Source: Sialis fuliginosa
Taxonomy: Eukaryota > Arthropoda > Insecta > Megaloptera > Sialidae
Assembly: GCA_961205875.1 (NCBI GenBank)
Contig: OY540820.1
Coordinates: forward strand, 3,472,001-3,536,000
Reading direction: 5' to 3'
DNA length: 64,000 nt
Shown here piece after piece: positions 1 through 12,020 of this stretch (position 1 is the first letter of the stretch; each line of letters starts with the position of its first letter). Made by a program: the position numbers and the translations under genes. The notes under the pieces were generated by a model. The model searched no databases, had not been told where the DNA came from, and was given only the letters and a program-made list of their open reading frames with translations.

Positions 1-250
1 AGTACAATAGTATTTTTTATCGACCTGTGTATGTAATCATTAAAGTAATATATTAAATTAATTAATTCAACCCCAATTCGCGCCATATTTAGATGCTCAA
101 ATTTACTGGGGTCTCAGCCTTTGGTTGCGACCCTCGTATGCATTATATTATATTATATTATATTATACCCCTACCATTATTTTTAATATTTTACAAAAAG
201 GGCAAAAAATTGGAAATACCGCTGTATTTAATAATAAACTATTGTAAATA
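1..250. other. Intronic/intergenic AT-rich DNA
   Basis: No gene or element end was recognised. A short TATTA-type simple repeat lies at about 144-168. If the two Ig exons in this window are consecutive, this stretch lies downstream of the second one, in the next intron of the same minus-strand gene or beyond it. Confidence 0.5.
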
Positions 251-1015
251 AGGTGCAGTGGGGTAAGTGCAGAAAAGGGGCAAGTGCATTAACGGGTTCT
301 TTTTATTATAATACGAGTGAAATTGTAATAGCTAATATGTAGTGAACTACTAAAAGTTAATCCAACTTGTTTAAAAAGTTCACTACTCCAAAACTAAAAA
401 ATGTATCTTGATGCGGTAAAAAGTATTCTATACTAGGCGTATTCACAATTCTGCTCTTGCCCCATAGCATATGAAATAATGCTTCGAAGCGTTTTTAACT
501 ACTGGTAATGCACTTGCCCCGAGAATGGGGCAAGTGCACTGTAGTTGATATTTTTTACAATTTCCTATCATAATGCAAATATACAAAGAAAATTGGCATC
601 CTATTCAATTTAAACTAGTCAGTAAAAAATATTTTTCCTATACAAACATATCCACCCCCTTACACCCACTAAAGGGTTTAATTTAGGGAAATGCTGAAAT
701 ACATGTTTCATTGTTTGTATTGAAGAGTATTTATTTTAAGTTTCAAGTAAATCCGACCAAAAAATATTTTTCCTATACAAACTTTTACACCCTCTTTTAC
801 CCCCTTAGGGGTTGATTATCGAAAAATCCTTTCTTAGTGGGTGGTTACGTCATAAAAGGAAGACACCCCTGAAATTTCACGTTTCTAGATCCTGGGGTTT
901 CAGCTGGGCGATGATGAATCAGTCAGGACATGTTATTATATGTATATAGATTGAAAATATATGGGTTCAAAGTCCAACTATGCAAAAACCGGTCTGCACT
1001 TACCCTACTGCACCT
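251..1015. mobile_element. pogo-like MITE with TA target duplication
   Basis: The ends are matching inverted repeats, AGGTGCAGTGGGGTAAGTGC on the left and its near-complement at 994-1015, flanked by TA at 249-250 and 1016-1017. The 765-bp interior has no usable ORF, so it is non-autonomous. The terminal word GGGGCAAGTGCA recurs inside, once just after the left end and as a head-to-head pair at about 505-538. TA flanks and this architecture fit the Tc1/mariner-pogo group. The family name is inferred. Confidence 0.75.
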
Positions 1016-1017
1016 TA

Positions 1018-1403
1018 AGTGATTGACAGGTGGTGTATATTCCAGACCATCCTGTATAAATGTATATGTGCCTACGTGAGAGAGAGAGAGGAAGTGACAT
1101 TTGTGTCAGACGGCGGTACATGACGTATGCGACTCTGGTGCATCGTTACTTCCGATGACGGGCTTTGACATTTCGGCGCGCATTAGTCTGGAAATGTAGA
1201 TATTGGCTCGACGCGCAAATGCGCAAAGAAAACTACGTACCGGTGCATCAAAACGAATACAAATGTAGTGCATCATTGGTATAGATATAAAAGTAGTGAC
1301 GAGTTTAATGTTTGATATTTTCTGGTTGACTTAACATAAAAAAATATGGTTGTGTACTGTAGTATCAATTATACATAAATGTACTTTTTATTTAAAAATA
1401 ATA
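1018..1403. other. GC-richer unassigned stretch
   Basis: A short GA repeat sits at about 1077-1092. The DNA at about 1093-1260 is clearly richer in G+C and CpG than its surroundings. No open frame with splice sites was found on either strand. It could be a regulatory island or an old repeat. Confidence 0.35.
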
Positions 1404-1968
1404 AGGTACTGGCACCAGTCTTGACAAGGACCCCAGTAATGGGTATTTTTTAATTAAATGTACTGAATTAGAAATATTTGTTGATATTTGATTACTACCA
1501 TTTCTGAATATAAATCTTTATACATTTAAATGTCTTACAGCGTAATTTTATGACAATCGGCTAATTGGTGTCAAAATGGTGGACATTTAAACTAATTATT
1601 AGTATAATTTATTAATTAATTATTATATTATCATAGAAACTGCTTTACATTGTTTCAAATTTGACGATTCTTTCTTTTATATCTTTTGAGTCGTAATACT
1701 TATCATTTTGTAATCATTAGCAAGTGTCCATCACTGCGTGCTCATTACTGGTTTTACTTTATCCATTACTGGAGAAAAAACATAAACATAATGCAAGGCT
1801 ATAATTAAAAAAACAAGCTACATTTGCGGCCTTTGGTAGTTAAATTGATTAAATAAAGTTAGTTGTTTTGTTAGTAACATGAGTTTATGAGAATTACAAA
1901 AAAGAAGCCCGTCAATCCCAAAACAGTAAACCTTGCTCTTATATCGGCCATAACTGGTACCAGTACCT
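1404..1968. mobile_element. Family A MITE, copy 1
   Basis: A 565-bp element bounded by AGGTACTGGCACCAGT and its complement, with TA on both sides (1402-1403 and 1969-1970). Near-identical copies lie at 4546, 40718, 53932 and 56207. This copy has the same orientation as the 56207 copy and is opposite to the other three. TACTGG words recur inside. There is no coding capacity. The TA duplication suggests a Tc1/mariner-pogo transposase acting in trans. Confidence 0.85.
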
Positions 1969-1970
1969 TA

Positions 1971-2761
1971 ATTAAAATTTGCAGTAAATATTATTCCACA
2001 TATTTTTAGTAAACATTTAATTTATTTTAGACTAATACCTATACTACCGTGCTTAGGTAAAGGGCAGTAAGGTGTAAAAAATAAAAACGAAGAAAATTGA
2101 ATTTTTTATTATTTTTTATTTTTTTGTCATAAAATTTATTTAGCGACCATAGTTACATGACTTAATTATAAGTCATTTGAGTGTAAATTTATTTTACTAA
2201 ATTGAGTGACTTATTGTCTTTTATGTCTGGAAATTTAAAAGCAGTAAGATGTGGTTTACTGTCATTGTACTCTGAAAACAGAAGTACTGCCTTTTTCCAC
2301 TGTTTTAATTATTTAAATAGTTTTTTGTCAGAAGTGAAATGTAGTAATGCAGAATAAAAAGCGGCCATAACTGGTCCCAGTACCTCATTTGAAAATAAAA
2401 TATAAATTGATCATTGTAAAAGTAAAATGGTATAGAAGTGGATATATTTTGAATTTCTTAGGTTATACATTGTAGTATTGATAAATTAGGGTACAGCATG
2501 TGAAAAAATGAGAAATACTTAATATGACTAAATAATGATAAACTATATAGGTAATAATATTAGATATATTTTTTTATATACAGTTATACTTTAATAAATA
2601 TATTTGAATTTCACTTTTATATTTTAACTTTTCAAGTTTTCGAATACCTTCTACATATATGTATTTGACAAAAAAAATTATTTAAATTATGGATACCTAT
2701 TTATAAAAATAGACAACAATCAAATATTGATATGAAACATCAAATGGAATAAACATTAATG
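1971..2761. other. Unassigned, with a diverged family A-like end
   Basis: At about 2363-2388 the sequence repeats the right end of family A (GGCCATAACTGG, then CCAGTACCT). Words of the type GCAGTAAGRTG recur at about 2066 and 2240, so 2053-2388 may be a related MITE subfamily that I cannot bound on the left. The rest is AT-rich with no recognisable feature. Confidence 0.4.
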
Positions 2762-2763
2762 TA

Positions 2764-3660
2764 GGGGAACAGCGGCTAATTTGGCGCACCTAGAAAAACG
2801 CTAGTTAATAAAGCTGATATGTTTGAAAATTATTAAATTGTCTTTGTTTATAAAAGAGATGCAATTGTAGAATAGAAAAATTGTAATTCCATCATTTTTA
2901 AATTATTTATTGAAGAATAAAGATTTTCAATTCATCTATGCTTTTCGAATTAAAATTTAATTTAAAAAATTAGTTCTACTTTATAAATCGCAAAATATGA
3001 ATTTATTTGGGCTTAAGTAACTTCTAATAATTTAAAATATCATAGGATTTTATTATTAAAAAAATATTGAATCATTGATAAATCAAAAAATATAAAACTA
3101 TAGATATGAGGCTAATGTGGCGCATTCAAGTAAGTGTTGAAAACTGTGATAACAGTGATATATTTGTGAATTTGTTATTTGCGACTTCGTGGATTTCGAA
3201 ACACTCATCCCCGTGATATTTTTCCCGTCAAATCGAATGGAATTAATTATAGCTCTCCATACGTGACAGGGAGTGAAATATTATTATTATTATTATTTGC
3301 TTTTTATTTATTTATTAATTTTTATTCTTTTCAGCCTCTATCACAATTTAAAACTCGACATTTCTTATCATACTTTTAAGCATTTAAATTTATAAAAATA
3401 GTCAAATGTGTTCTATGTTATAAAAGATATTGAATAAATAATACATTTTCTATTAATTCATAAATAAAAGAAAATTTACATTAAAAATTTGGCTATATAA
3501 GATCATTTTCATCATACAAAATCTAATCCGCCACAATGGAGGGCAATGTGGCGCAAACAAGCGTTTCACAATTATGATAAAATATATTAGATTATCAAAA
3601 ATATAAAACAAATATTGTCAAATTATGAAAAAAAAATCCAATTTTATACATATGTTCCCC
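2764..3660. mobile_element. pogo-like MITE with GGGGAACA ends
   Basis: An 897-bp element with GGGGAACA at the left and TGTTCCCC at the right, flanked by TA at 2762-2763 and 3661-3662. The sub-terminal word GGCTAATTTGGCGCA is repeated with small changes at about 3111 (GGCTAATGTGGCGCA) and near 3545 (GGCAATGTGGCGCA). The open frame at 3179-3379 lies inside and is not conserved-looking, so I do not call it a gene. Confidence 0.75.
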
Positions 3661-4240
3661 TATACATTTTAGTTTCAAATAATTTATTCGTGATGTAGAA
3701 TATTCAAATGTTGTAAATAAATAGGAACTTAATTAAATAAAAATAAAAGAATAGTATTAAAATTCACATTATCTGCAAAACAATATTTTAAAAATTCTAT
3801 TTCACTTCGGCGCTTCACAATTTTAATTTTTAATTCCGGAAATTCAACAATATGGCTTAATCATAATGAACACAGTTTGTTAAGAATACGGACATAAAAA
3901 TGAAAAATTATATTACAAAGGCTGACATTAAATTTAATTTAATCCAGGACATTGTCACATTCTCATTTCAAACAAAGTCCTTACGTACCGAGGGACATTT
4001 CTAATGAAACTGGCTGTCAGAAGTCACTAAACGTTTCTCTGACGTGATAAATTCACACTGACTGCTGCAATATCAGCGATGGTGCTACTAATGTCCATTT
4101 GTCCCGGAAGGTACACAGATATGGATTGTCTGCGAAACAATTATATACAATGTCATTTCATATCAACTCTTTATCATCTTGTTTATTAATACCTATGTAA
4201 TTATATTTTATGTATCTGAAATCAATTTTCTTTGTTGTAA
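3661..4240. other. Unassigned intronic DNA
   Basis: No element ends and no ORF were found. The part at about 3945-4125 is moderately GC-rich and does not resemble any other part of the window, so it may be single-copy sequence. Confidence 0.35.
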
Positions 4241-4355
4241 ATAAGGTTATGGCCGCTATAAGAGTAAGGTTTTCTGTTTTTGTGATTTACGGACTTCTTT
4301 TTTGTATTTCTCATGAATTCATGTTACTAATAAAATAAGTAACTCTTAATTAAAC
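4241..4355. mobile_element. Partial family A fragment
   Basis: The sequence from GGTTATGGCCGCTATAAGAG onward matches the subterminal part of family A copy 2, which starts only about 300 bp downstream in the same orientation. It lacks the outer end and most of the interior. Confidence 0.6.
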
Positions 4356-4545
4356 AATTTAAATCGGTGTATACTCGAACATACATAAAAAAATATACAT
4401 TGCCGAATTAAGAACCTCCTCCAGCCGGTTAAAAGATAAATAACTGAAATTGTTAATAATTTTATAAAATGTAGGTATAATATTTGTAACAATGATAAAT
4501 CCAATATCTGAAAAAAAGCTAAAAACTTTGTTGAATTATTCAATA

Positions 4546-5567
4546 AGGTACTGGCACCAGTTATGGCCGCTATAAGAACAAGGTTTACTGTTTTTGTAAT
4601 TGATGGGCTTCATTTTTGTGATTCTCATGAACTCATGTTACTAATAAAACAAGTTATTTAATCGATTTAATTACCAAAGTCCGCAAATATAGTTTGTTTT
4701 TTAAATTATAGCCTTTTATTTTATTTATGTTTTTTCTCCAGTAATAGATAAAGTAAAACCAGTAATGAGCACGTAGTGATGGACACTTGCTAATAATTAC
4801 AAAATGATAAGTACTACGACACAAAAGATATAAAAGAAAGAATCGTCAAATTTGAAACAATGTAAAGCAATTTCTATGATAATATAATAATTAATAAATA
4901 AATTATACTAATAATTAGTAGAGATTGGAAAAATAGTTGTTATTTTTAATGAAATAGTTACTATATAGTTGATTTTTTTTCTGTAAAATAGCTGGCAAAT
5001 AGTTTTTTTTAATCAAAATAGTAAAAAATTTTTTCGATTTAATCAATAATTAGTGACATTAACGTTTTAGTAAAAAGTCTCAAATTTGAAATTTTCGAGG
5101 AAAACATGTTATGCGATTCTAGAAGCTAAAAAAAACAAAACAAATAAATATGTATAAAAACACAACATAAATATCTATAAAAATATCTGTATAATAGACA
5201 AAATGTATTTGTAAAAATATATAAAACTACAAAATTTTTAACGTTGGATAAAAAAGGCAAATAGTTTAAAAATAGTTGGAAAGGTAAAATAGTTGCAAAT
5301 AGTTGATTTCAAATTGGGTTCAATCAAACTAATTTTCTGAAATCGATGGAGATATGTAATAAAATTTACAATAGTTACATTTTTCGCAATAGTTGAAAAA
5401 CTATTTTTCCAATCTCTAATAATTAGTTTGACACCTATTGGCCGATTGTCATCAAATCACGCTGTAATGGTAGTAATAATAAATTAAAATTAAATATTTC
5501 AAATTCAGTACATTTATTTTAAAAATAGTCATTACTGGGGTCATATCCAAGACTGGTGCTAGTACCT
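4546..5567. mobile_element. Family A MITE, copy 2, split by a hAT MITE
   Basis: The ends match family A, with TA at 4544-4545 and 5568-5569. The element is about 514 bp once the 500-bp hAT-like insertion at 4919-5418 and its duplicated 8 bp are removed. Other family A copies carry the uninterrupted sequence, which proves the order of events: family A first, then hAT. Confidence 0.85.
4919..5418. mobile_element. hAT-type MITE B, copy 1
   Basis: A 500-bp element with inverted ends TAGAGATTGGAAAAATAGTT, flanked by a perfect 8-bp duplication ATAATTAG (4911-4918 and 5419-5426). The 8-bp duplication and TAGAG-type end are hallmarks of hAT elements. The interior is made of repeated ATAGTTG-like words and has no ORF. 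A second copy is at 48705-49217. Confidence 0.9.
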
Positions 5568-5569
5568 TA

Positions 5570-6450
5570 TTTCATCAATGTTTCGTGGTATTTTACGATA
5601 GACATATTACTTTTTATAAAGTATTGCTTAATAATAATGTTGATAATGAAGAAAAATTAATTGATTGGATGTAAAATATTATTTTGTTATTAAAATATAA
5701 AAGACAGATGTGTTCATTATCTCAAAAATGTAGGTATATCATTAGCAGTATATTTATTTTAATTGGCTTATAGATAACGCCTATTATGACTATAGAGGAT
5801 AATAGAATTTCAGTTTCCTTTATGTTATGTAAAATATTATTATATAATTAACAATTCATTAAATAATAAGTACCTACTATGAAGACGTTAATTAATTTGA
5901 AAAATAAAGGAAATATGTTTCCATTTGTTATGAATCTGTGAAAGTATATGATTCAGTTTTGATTGTAATATATAATATATAAAAATATTTAATTGTTTTT
6001 ATAAAAGATTTGTATGTTTAGCAGGAGTTACCGATTTTTTTAATAACCCTAGAAATTTAACCATAGTATGCAAAAAAAAATAAATTGATTCCTAGCTGAG
6101 CTTCAGCCGAGATGGTATAGAAAAATGTAATATAAAGTTAAAAAATAACGTGTCGGATAAAAAGCTTTCGAGGACCGGATCCGGCTCGCGGGTCCTAATT
6201 TGAAGACTGCTGATGTATAGTAATGGTTGCAGCTATATTTTTAATATTATTTAAATGGGGTATAAGATGGCCGTGATTTAGTTTTATGAGTTTTTAAATA
6301 TTAAAAATTCTAACAGTATATAACAATATTCAGAATTAATGGCACTGTACTCGTAAAACCGTTTATAGTAAACGTTAAAAATGTATAGGTAGATAAACTT
6401 GTAAGTAATGGTTTTTGTCTAGAGCAGTGTTTTCTAAAGTGGGTATTTTT
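5570..6450. other. Unassigned, with a likely hAT end fragment
   Basis: Mostly AT-rich with no features. At about 6080-6215 the GC-rich words GAGGACCGGATCCGG and GGGTCCTAATTTGAAGAC resemble the ends of hAT-derived repeats that close on a gene-poor tail. I cannot find its partner end. Confidence 0.35.
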
Positions 6451-7170
6451 TAGAGGTGTACCGGAATTCCGGTCGGAACTCACGATGTAGATTTAAACTG
6501 AATATTTTAACGTCAATAATATTATATTATTATTATTTTTATATTATATTATTATTGACACTAGAAATGAGAGAGTAATCGAATATATTTATTTGTTATT
6601 TTAGCGTAGACTTCAAGGATATTTGAAGGTCAACATCATTTTTTTAAATAGAAACCTATAGTTTTCATTTAGTAATCTTTTCTACGTGAAAAACACGAAT
6701 CTTTCATTGAAAACTTATTTTTGAACACCATAAACTTTATAGATATCTAACAAAATAATTTCGAGATTTTGAACATTCAAGAATTCAACTTGAGAGAAAA
6801 AGTACAAGATACAAAAAATGTTTATTTTAGTCTAATAAAATTTGGAGAATTATTCCAGATTTTTTTTAACTTTTCATTAGTTTTTGCTTAAATTAAATAA
6901 ATAAAAAAAGTTTAAAAATTTTTAAAATAATTCTTCAAGTTTTATTAGACCAAAATAAACATTTTTTGTATCTGTACTTTTTCTCTAAAGTTGATAATTT
7001 CTAAGTAAAAAATTCTTGAATGTTCAAAATCTCAAAATTATGTTGTTAGTTTAAGGTGTTAAAAAAAAAGTTTAATAACCTTGAGCTCAAATATAAAATA
7101 ACTATTTCGCATTTTTCTATTATTACGAAATAATTTTCTTTTAAAGTTCAATATGTTAGTTTTAAAAATT
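6451..7170. repeat. Foldback repeat complex
   Basis: It opens with GAGGTGTACCGGAATTCCGG (about 6453-6472), which matches the end of the hAT element at 45511, so a hAT end fragment is present. From about 6632 the sequence matches, in reverse orientation, the interior of the TA-flanked element at 59941-60363. The segments at about 6773-6870 and 6935-7035 are inverted copies of each other and can fold into a long hairpin. The exact limits are uncertain. Confidence 0.5.
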
Positions 7171-7463
7171 GGCTAGGCTGTGAGTGTTATGCACAAAAAA
7201 AATGTGTTCTCTTTTTTAAATGGAATAATTCTCTTTTTACATCTTGAGTTTCTGATAACCCTACATGAAACTATCTGACTAAAATTCCAAGAGAACTGTC
7301 ATATAAGTTTGATACCCCATTTGAAAGTGTTTTTATAATACCGGACATTAAACTTTCTATTTTGTAAATATTGTTACATGACATAAGTAATTTAAAATGT
7401 CAATCAAGATAGAATGCAGCATATTGTTAGTCTATAATATAATATGCAGTATAAAGAGCACAC

Positions 7464-7593
7464 CTGGAGTTTCTGTCTGGTTGTTTGTAGAGCAGTAGTC
7501 GAGGCTCGGGGAAGACGGCGGCTGCATGGCATGACACGTTCACGTGGCCCCGCTGGGGCGCAGACTGACGTACCACCAACTGCTTCTCCGGCT
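7464..7593 (-). CDS. Internal exon: start of second Ig domain (beat-like)
   Basis: On the minus strand a TTTAATTGCAG acceptor ends at 7594, and an open 130-bp exon runs to a GT donor at 7463-7462 (CAG then GTGTGC). Its first two bases complete a codon begun in the previous exon, and it ends in phase 2. The frame reads PEKQLVVRQSA, then VNVSCHAAAVFPEP, then LLLYKQPDRNS: a beta-strand with the first Ig cysteine (C in NVSCHA) and a hydrophobic core strand. G+C content is far above the flanking DNA. The phase-1 start exactly fits the phase-1 end of the Ig exon at 62948, giving a glutamate codon at the junction. I therefore infer one gene whose second Ig domain continues in exons at lower coordinates, outside the window or unrecognised. 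The protein is probably extracellular. The family assignment to beaten-path-like proteins is a guess. Confidence 0.72.
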
Positions 7594-7670
7594 CTGCAAT
7601 TAAATACACATATATTACAACGGAATGAATAGGAAAGTGGTCCCCTGGAAGGGGCTTTTGCTGTAGGGTA

Positions 7671-7990
7671 CAAATACAGATATTATAAAATAGCCAAAAT
7701 AACGGTTATACAATTTACTTCCAATCTTTCTATTATTTAATTTCTGATGTTTGTGCGTTTATTCTGAAACATAACTTAATATGTTTTGTGTCAAATGTAA
7801 TAAAATCCTGTGAGCGGATATTTAGTAATCAAAATATTTAAAAATAAAAAAAATGTTATTTATTGTAAGTACTATATGTGTTTTTATTATTTGCGATTTA
7901 ACTTATAACTTACTGAACTCATGATGAAAATATATTCATGTAGTTTACTCATAGTCATTTTACAGAAGTGTCAAATGAAGATTTTATATT
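7671..7990. other. Unassigned AT-rich intron DNA
   Basis: Nothing recognisable. This is the acceptor-side end of the large intron. Confidence 0.4.
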
Positions 7991-7991
7991 A

Positions 7992-8365
7992 AGGTCAACT
8001 GGGGTAAAAGTGAAACAAAATACAAATCTTTAATGTTTTTTGACAATTAACGATACAAATTCATACTTTAATTTTTTCTACTAGATACGCTTATGAATAA
8101 CCATTTTAAATACTTACGTCATTTGAACTGTACGATACAATACGGACATTAAAAATGAAGAATGTGTGTTTCATTTTTAACCTCTAATTTGGGAAAAAGT
8201 GAAACAGGCCTTTAATGGAAAATATTTATCGAAAAATTAAAAGAAAAACTACAAAGGCAACTTTAATTTATCTTCTTTGTGGCATATCAATGTGAAATTG
8301 TAATTTTAATTGATATCTGAGCTATACAGAATGTTATGTCCAAAAAATTAAAATTTAATTCACAT
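7992..8365. mobile_element. Partial pogo-like MITE (family G)
   Basis: The left end AGGTCAACTGGGGTAAAAGT follows a TA at 7990-7991. The body matches the complete copy at 29637-30146, including the internal word GGGAAAAAGTGAAACAGGCC at about 8191. Similarity stops near 8365 in the middle of the element, so the right half was lost or replaced. Confidence 0.75.
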
Positions 8366-9713
8366 TTAATTAACAAAAATAATTTTTCGAGCTGAAAAGG
8401 GCTGTAAAAAATAAATAAAAAAACGTTTTTTAAAAAGTTCGTGTCCTGAGTTAACGATATGTCTGCTGAAAAATTTGAGAACAAGAAATCCCCGTTGTTC
8501 CAAATATTTTAGACAAAACTTTAAAAAAATACGACTTTTGGGGAAACGCGTTTAAACATGATGAAATAAAACATGATTGAAGAAATTTACGATTAAATCG
8601 GCTATGCCAGGGAGGTAGAGCTCTTCTTCCTCGTCACGGAGTTGTTCCCGGTTCGCCACTTGTTCACATTAAAATAAGTTAAAAAAAAACTAAAACGGTT
8701 ATACAACTCTAGCCGGTATAAGTGACGGCGCAACCACCTGAAAAGACCGCGAGTGGCCGTAATTGGCTTTCCACCACTCGTGAACTAACGTGTATCCGGT
8801 CAAATCCTTCACAGGGCACATTTCTAGTAAGGTCTAGATTCGAAATATGCAACAAAAAAAAAACGATTTTTTAAAACCTCGAAGGTAGACGACCCCCTTA
8901 ATCGTCTTGTCTTCTGAACAACTAAAATATTAACTAATCATCATTTGAAGATAACTATGGAAGCTTAATGCTTGCATAACTCATTGTGAGACATAGTTAA
9001 CATTTTTTAATATAAAAAATAAAGAAACGATAAAACAAGGTATTTTGTTTTATTTCTTGCTATACGTTATATTATGTTGACAAACGCTTGAGTCTAGACT
9101 ATAAAATATAGTATAAAAATAAATATATACTAGATGGTTTCATTTTAACAGATAGCGATTATCAAAGAAGCGCTATTTTGCTTTTATTTTATGTACATTA
9201 AGACGCAGTATTAATCATTACACTGTTTATGTTCATTATCTTTTATGTACTACAAAATATTTACTCTTATATTGACGAAGCGTGCGCTATTAGTTGTTAT
9301 TTATTATTATCGTTTAGTTAAATGATTGAGTTTTTTTGTGTCTCGAGAAAAACATTTATTGGGTCTTATATATAAAATCCAATCACAAATTATTACTTCA
9401 GGGCATTATTATTTTTCCAACTAAATGGAGACAATTAAATGCATTAAGATTTTATCTAGCAGTACTTATTTCTTCGAGTTTTCTTTAGAATAGTTACAAA
9501 GTATCATAATTACAATTTGAATTATATTAATTGATTCATCTAATAGATATTTTTAAACTAGGGCATGATTAGTTTTTGTTATTTTAATTAAAAAGTAAAT
9601 AAATATCTAAAACAATTATTTATTGTGTTCTGTAGGTTTTGTAGTTTTATCTTATACCTACATATATAAATAAAACATATTTCGTTATTATTTTGAGAAA
9701 AATAGAGCATATA
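8366..9713. other. Unassigned intron DNA
   Basis: Up to about 8900 the DNA contains GC-richer words around 8600-8830 that may be an old repeat joined to the truncated MITE. From 8900 to 9713 it is AT-rich with no element ends, ORFs or RNA genes that I can see. Confidence 0.35.
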
Positions 9714-10466
9714 TATTACCGGTAAAGTATGTAATTCAGGCATTCTATATATTTCCTAGGAATTCTATACAATGCCTAACGATTTCAGGCAATATATTTA
9801 ATAGAAATTTATTATATACTTTGCCTAGGTATTATATAGAATACCTAGGAATTCTATAGAATGCCAAAATAATATTAGAAAATGTATTAAATAAAAGACA
9901 AAATGATATCATAAAGCAGATCGATATTATATAATTAATTTAAAAAAAACCAAATTCATATTAAGTAAGATTTTTAATTTAAAATGATAAACTCACATAT
10001 TATTCCAACAATATTGGAACATTTTATATTTATTGTAATAAATTAAATTAAATATTAGTTAATGCAGACGCATATTAAGTAATGATTTAAAATTGTTAAA
10101 ATAAAAAAACATTAAAAATCTAAGATATTATTTAATCATTTAATAACACATTGCTCCAGACGTGTATTAATTAGAATAAATAATTAAGTATTGTCGGTAC
10201 AAACCTACAGCTATCGAGAATGATCCAAGAATTTTTATTATATATTTACATCTGAAGTATTTTATAACATACAGTAAGGTAACATCTGTTTCTTGACCAA
10301 AATTGGTTGGTTCACCTTATTTATGTTTATATTTCATACATTGCCGGGTATCAGTTAGGTACTCTATACAATGCATAGGAAATGTATATAAATAAATCTA
10401 TTTCATAGATTACCTGGTGATTTTAGGCATTCTATAGAATACCTAAGAATTCTATATAATGCCGGT
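9714..10466. repeat. Palindromic GGCATTCTATAGAAT-type repeat
   Basis: Two clusters (about 9720-9866 and 10340-10463) are built from variants of GGCATTCTATAGAATACCTA and its complement, each itself palindromic. The outer edges carry TACCGGTA and TGCCGGTAACA in inverted arrangement, so this may be a foldback element of about 750 bp with an AT-rich centre. No target duplication was resolved. Confidence 0.5.
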
Positions 10467-10475
10467 AACATATTA

Positions 10476-11063
10476 TACAGTGTATTCCAAGTTGATTAAG
10501 ACATAAGCGTCGATTACATTGAGCGAGTTTACAAGCTAGCAAGCTAACAAGCCAGCTTGTTAGCTTGTAAACTCGCTTAGTGTATGTTAATCATGTTCAC
10601 AAGCTAACAAGCTGCTACAAAAGTTGAAAACCGGGCTACTTTACTCGCTGGCTTGTAGGTTTGTTAGCTTCTTAGCTTGTAAACTAACATAGCTGTGTGT
10701 CATCATAGTAGCTAGTTCGCTAGCTGCTAGTATCTCGGTGATTCCTGGTTTCAGTGTCTATAAAATGTATTCACAACACGTGGTTTACTCGCTATCTAGT
10801 TGGCTACTGATCGAGTGGAAAGTTTTGTGTGTCATCATCACTATCTTACAAACTAACAAGCCAGCTTGTAACAAGCTGGCTTGTTAGCTTGTAAACTCGC
10901 TCAATGTAATCGATACATTAATGAAATTAAAGTAAACATTCTAGATAAAATTATAATAATATTTTTTGGCAGATATAAATTTGAAAACAAGATACTAATT
11001 ACTATTTTATTAAATTTTGTGACGGCATTTCAAAATGCAACAATCAACTCTGAATACACTGTA
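10476..11063. mobile_element. Foldback element with TACAGTGTATTC ends
   Basis: The outer inverted ends are TACAGTGTATTC and GAATACACTGTA with TA duplications (10474-10475, 11064-11065). Inside, at about 10510 and 10912, lies a second inverted pair starting CGATTACATTGAGCGAGT. Between them are several copies of ACAAGCTAACAAGC in both orientations that can form strong hairpins (for example 10527-10577). The open frame at 10881-11066 lies within the end repeat and is not a gene. This may be one element inserted in another. Confidence 0.65.
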
Positions 11064-12020
11064 TAATACATTATAGTTTATGTTGATATTATAACTAGTA
11101 ATAACAATTGATGGTAATGTAATTAAACACATATGTATACATTTTACATACGTATGTACATGAATATCTTCTTATAATTAAAATTCAATTAAAAAATTCA
11201 TAATATACCTACTCCGGGTTCGAAAATTACAAAATTAAAAAACATTCGACCCTTGTTCATCATTCATCATCAAACAGCAGAATTAGTCTCCTGATTGTAA
11301 ATTATTCCACAGAAATATCGACGGACATAATGGAATATATATTTAAAATTGACATTCCTACGTGAACGAAATTTATCGGCACGGACAAAATTTTTCGTCA
11401 AGCATATTATATTTACCTCGCCCTTTATCCCGCAACCGTGTCTTGAAACCACAGTCGTCAATAAGTCGTAATTCAAACCAGGGGATGCGCCCCAATGATT
11501 ATGCATTACCAATTTATATTCGCATGAAAATGTAATCCACCACGATCACCCCACCGAGAAGAATGGGGTTGCTTGGTGCGAGTTAGAGGGGGGGAGGGTG
11601 ACAATCTATAAGGTACTCGGAAGTTAAATTAGATACTCAACACTTATATTAAGTCTTTGAAACAAGATAACTTTATGAACTATTAATTAGTCAGCAAGAA
11701 GAAGAGTTTCATTAGATTTTTAACTTCCCAACTGAAAGTTATTGTAATTGGTTCGAAAGTCAAAATCAAAAATTTCAACATATTTGTATGTTTCAAAGTC
11801 ACTATAGTATATTTACACTATTTTCAGAAAGATGTATATGTGTGTGTGTGTACGTATGTGCGTGTCATTTTTTAAGTGCACGAAATCTCGCAAATAAAAA
11901 ATGTTATTTACTTTTTTGTTATCTCTGTAATCTTGTTATCATTAATATATATATTTAGACAATGTTCTAATGAAATTTTTAAATGTTTAAAAAAAAAATG
12001 AATATATTTAAAAATTATTA
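11064..12020. other. Unassigned, with GC-rich block at 11519-11632
   Basis: Apart from the block at 11519-11632, part of which recurs at 12712-12765, and a TG microsatellite at about 11830-11866, nothing was recognised. The open frame at 11270-11512 has no splice or domain support. Confidence 0.4.
11519..11632. repeat. Direct repeat, left copy (partner 12712-12765)
   Basis: ATTCGCAT, then GGTACTCGGAAGT and AAATTAGAT, occurs here and again at 12715-12765 in the same orientation. The left copy has about 55 bp more in its middle, rich in G+C. The pair brackets the element at 12021-12705. It may be a small duplication of single-copy sequence. Confidence 0.6.

Noticed and set aside
1093-1260. Possible further exon of the Ig gene on the minus strand
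   Set aside because: The frames are interrupted, and no phase-2 acceptor with an Ig-like continuation could be read.
7404-7673. Longer alternative frames over the second Ig exon, both strands
   Set aside because: Only the 7464-7593 frame has an acceptor, a donor and the phase needed to join the first Ig exon. The others are shadows.
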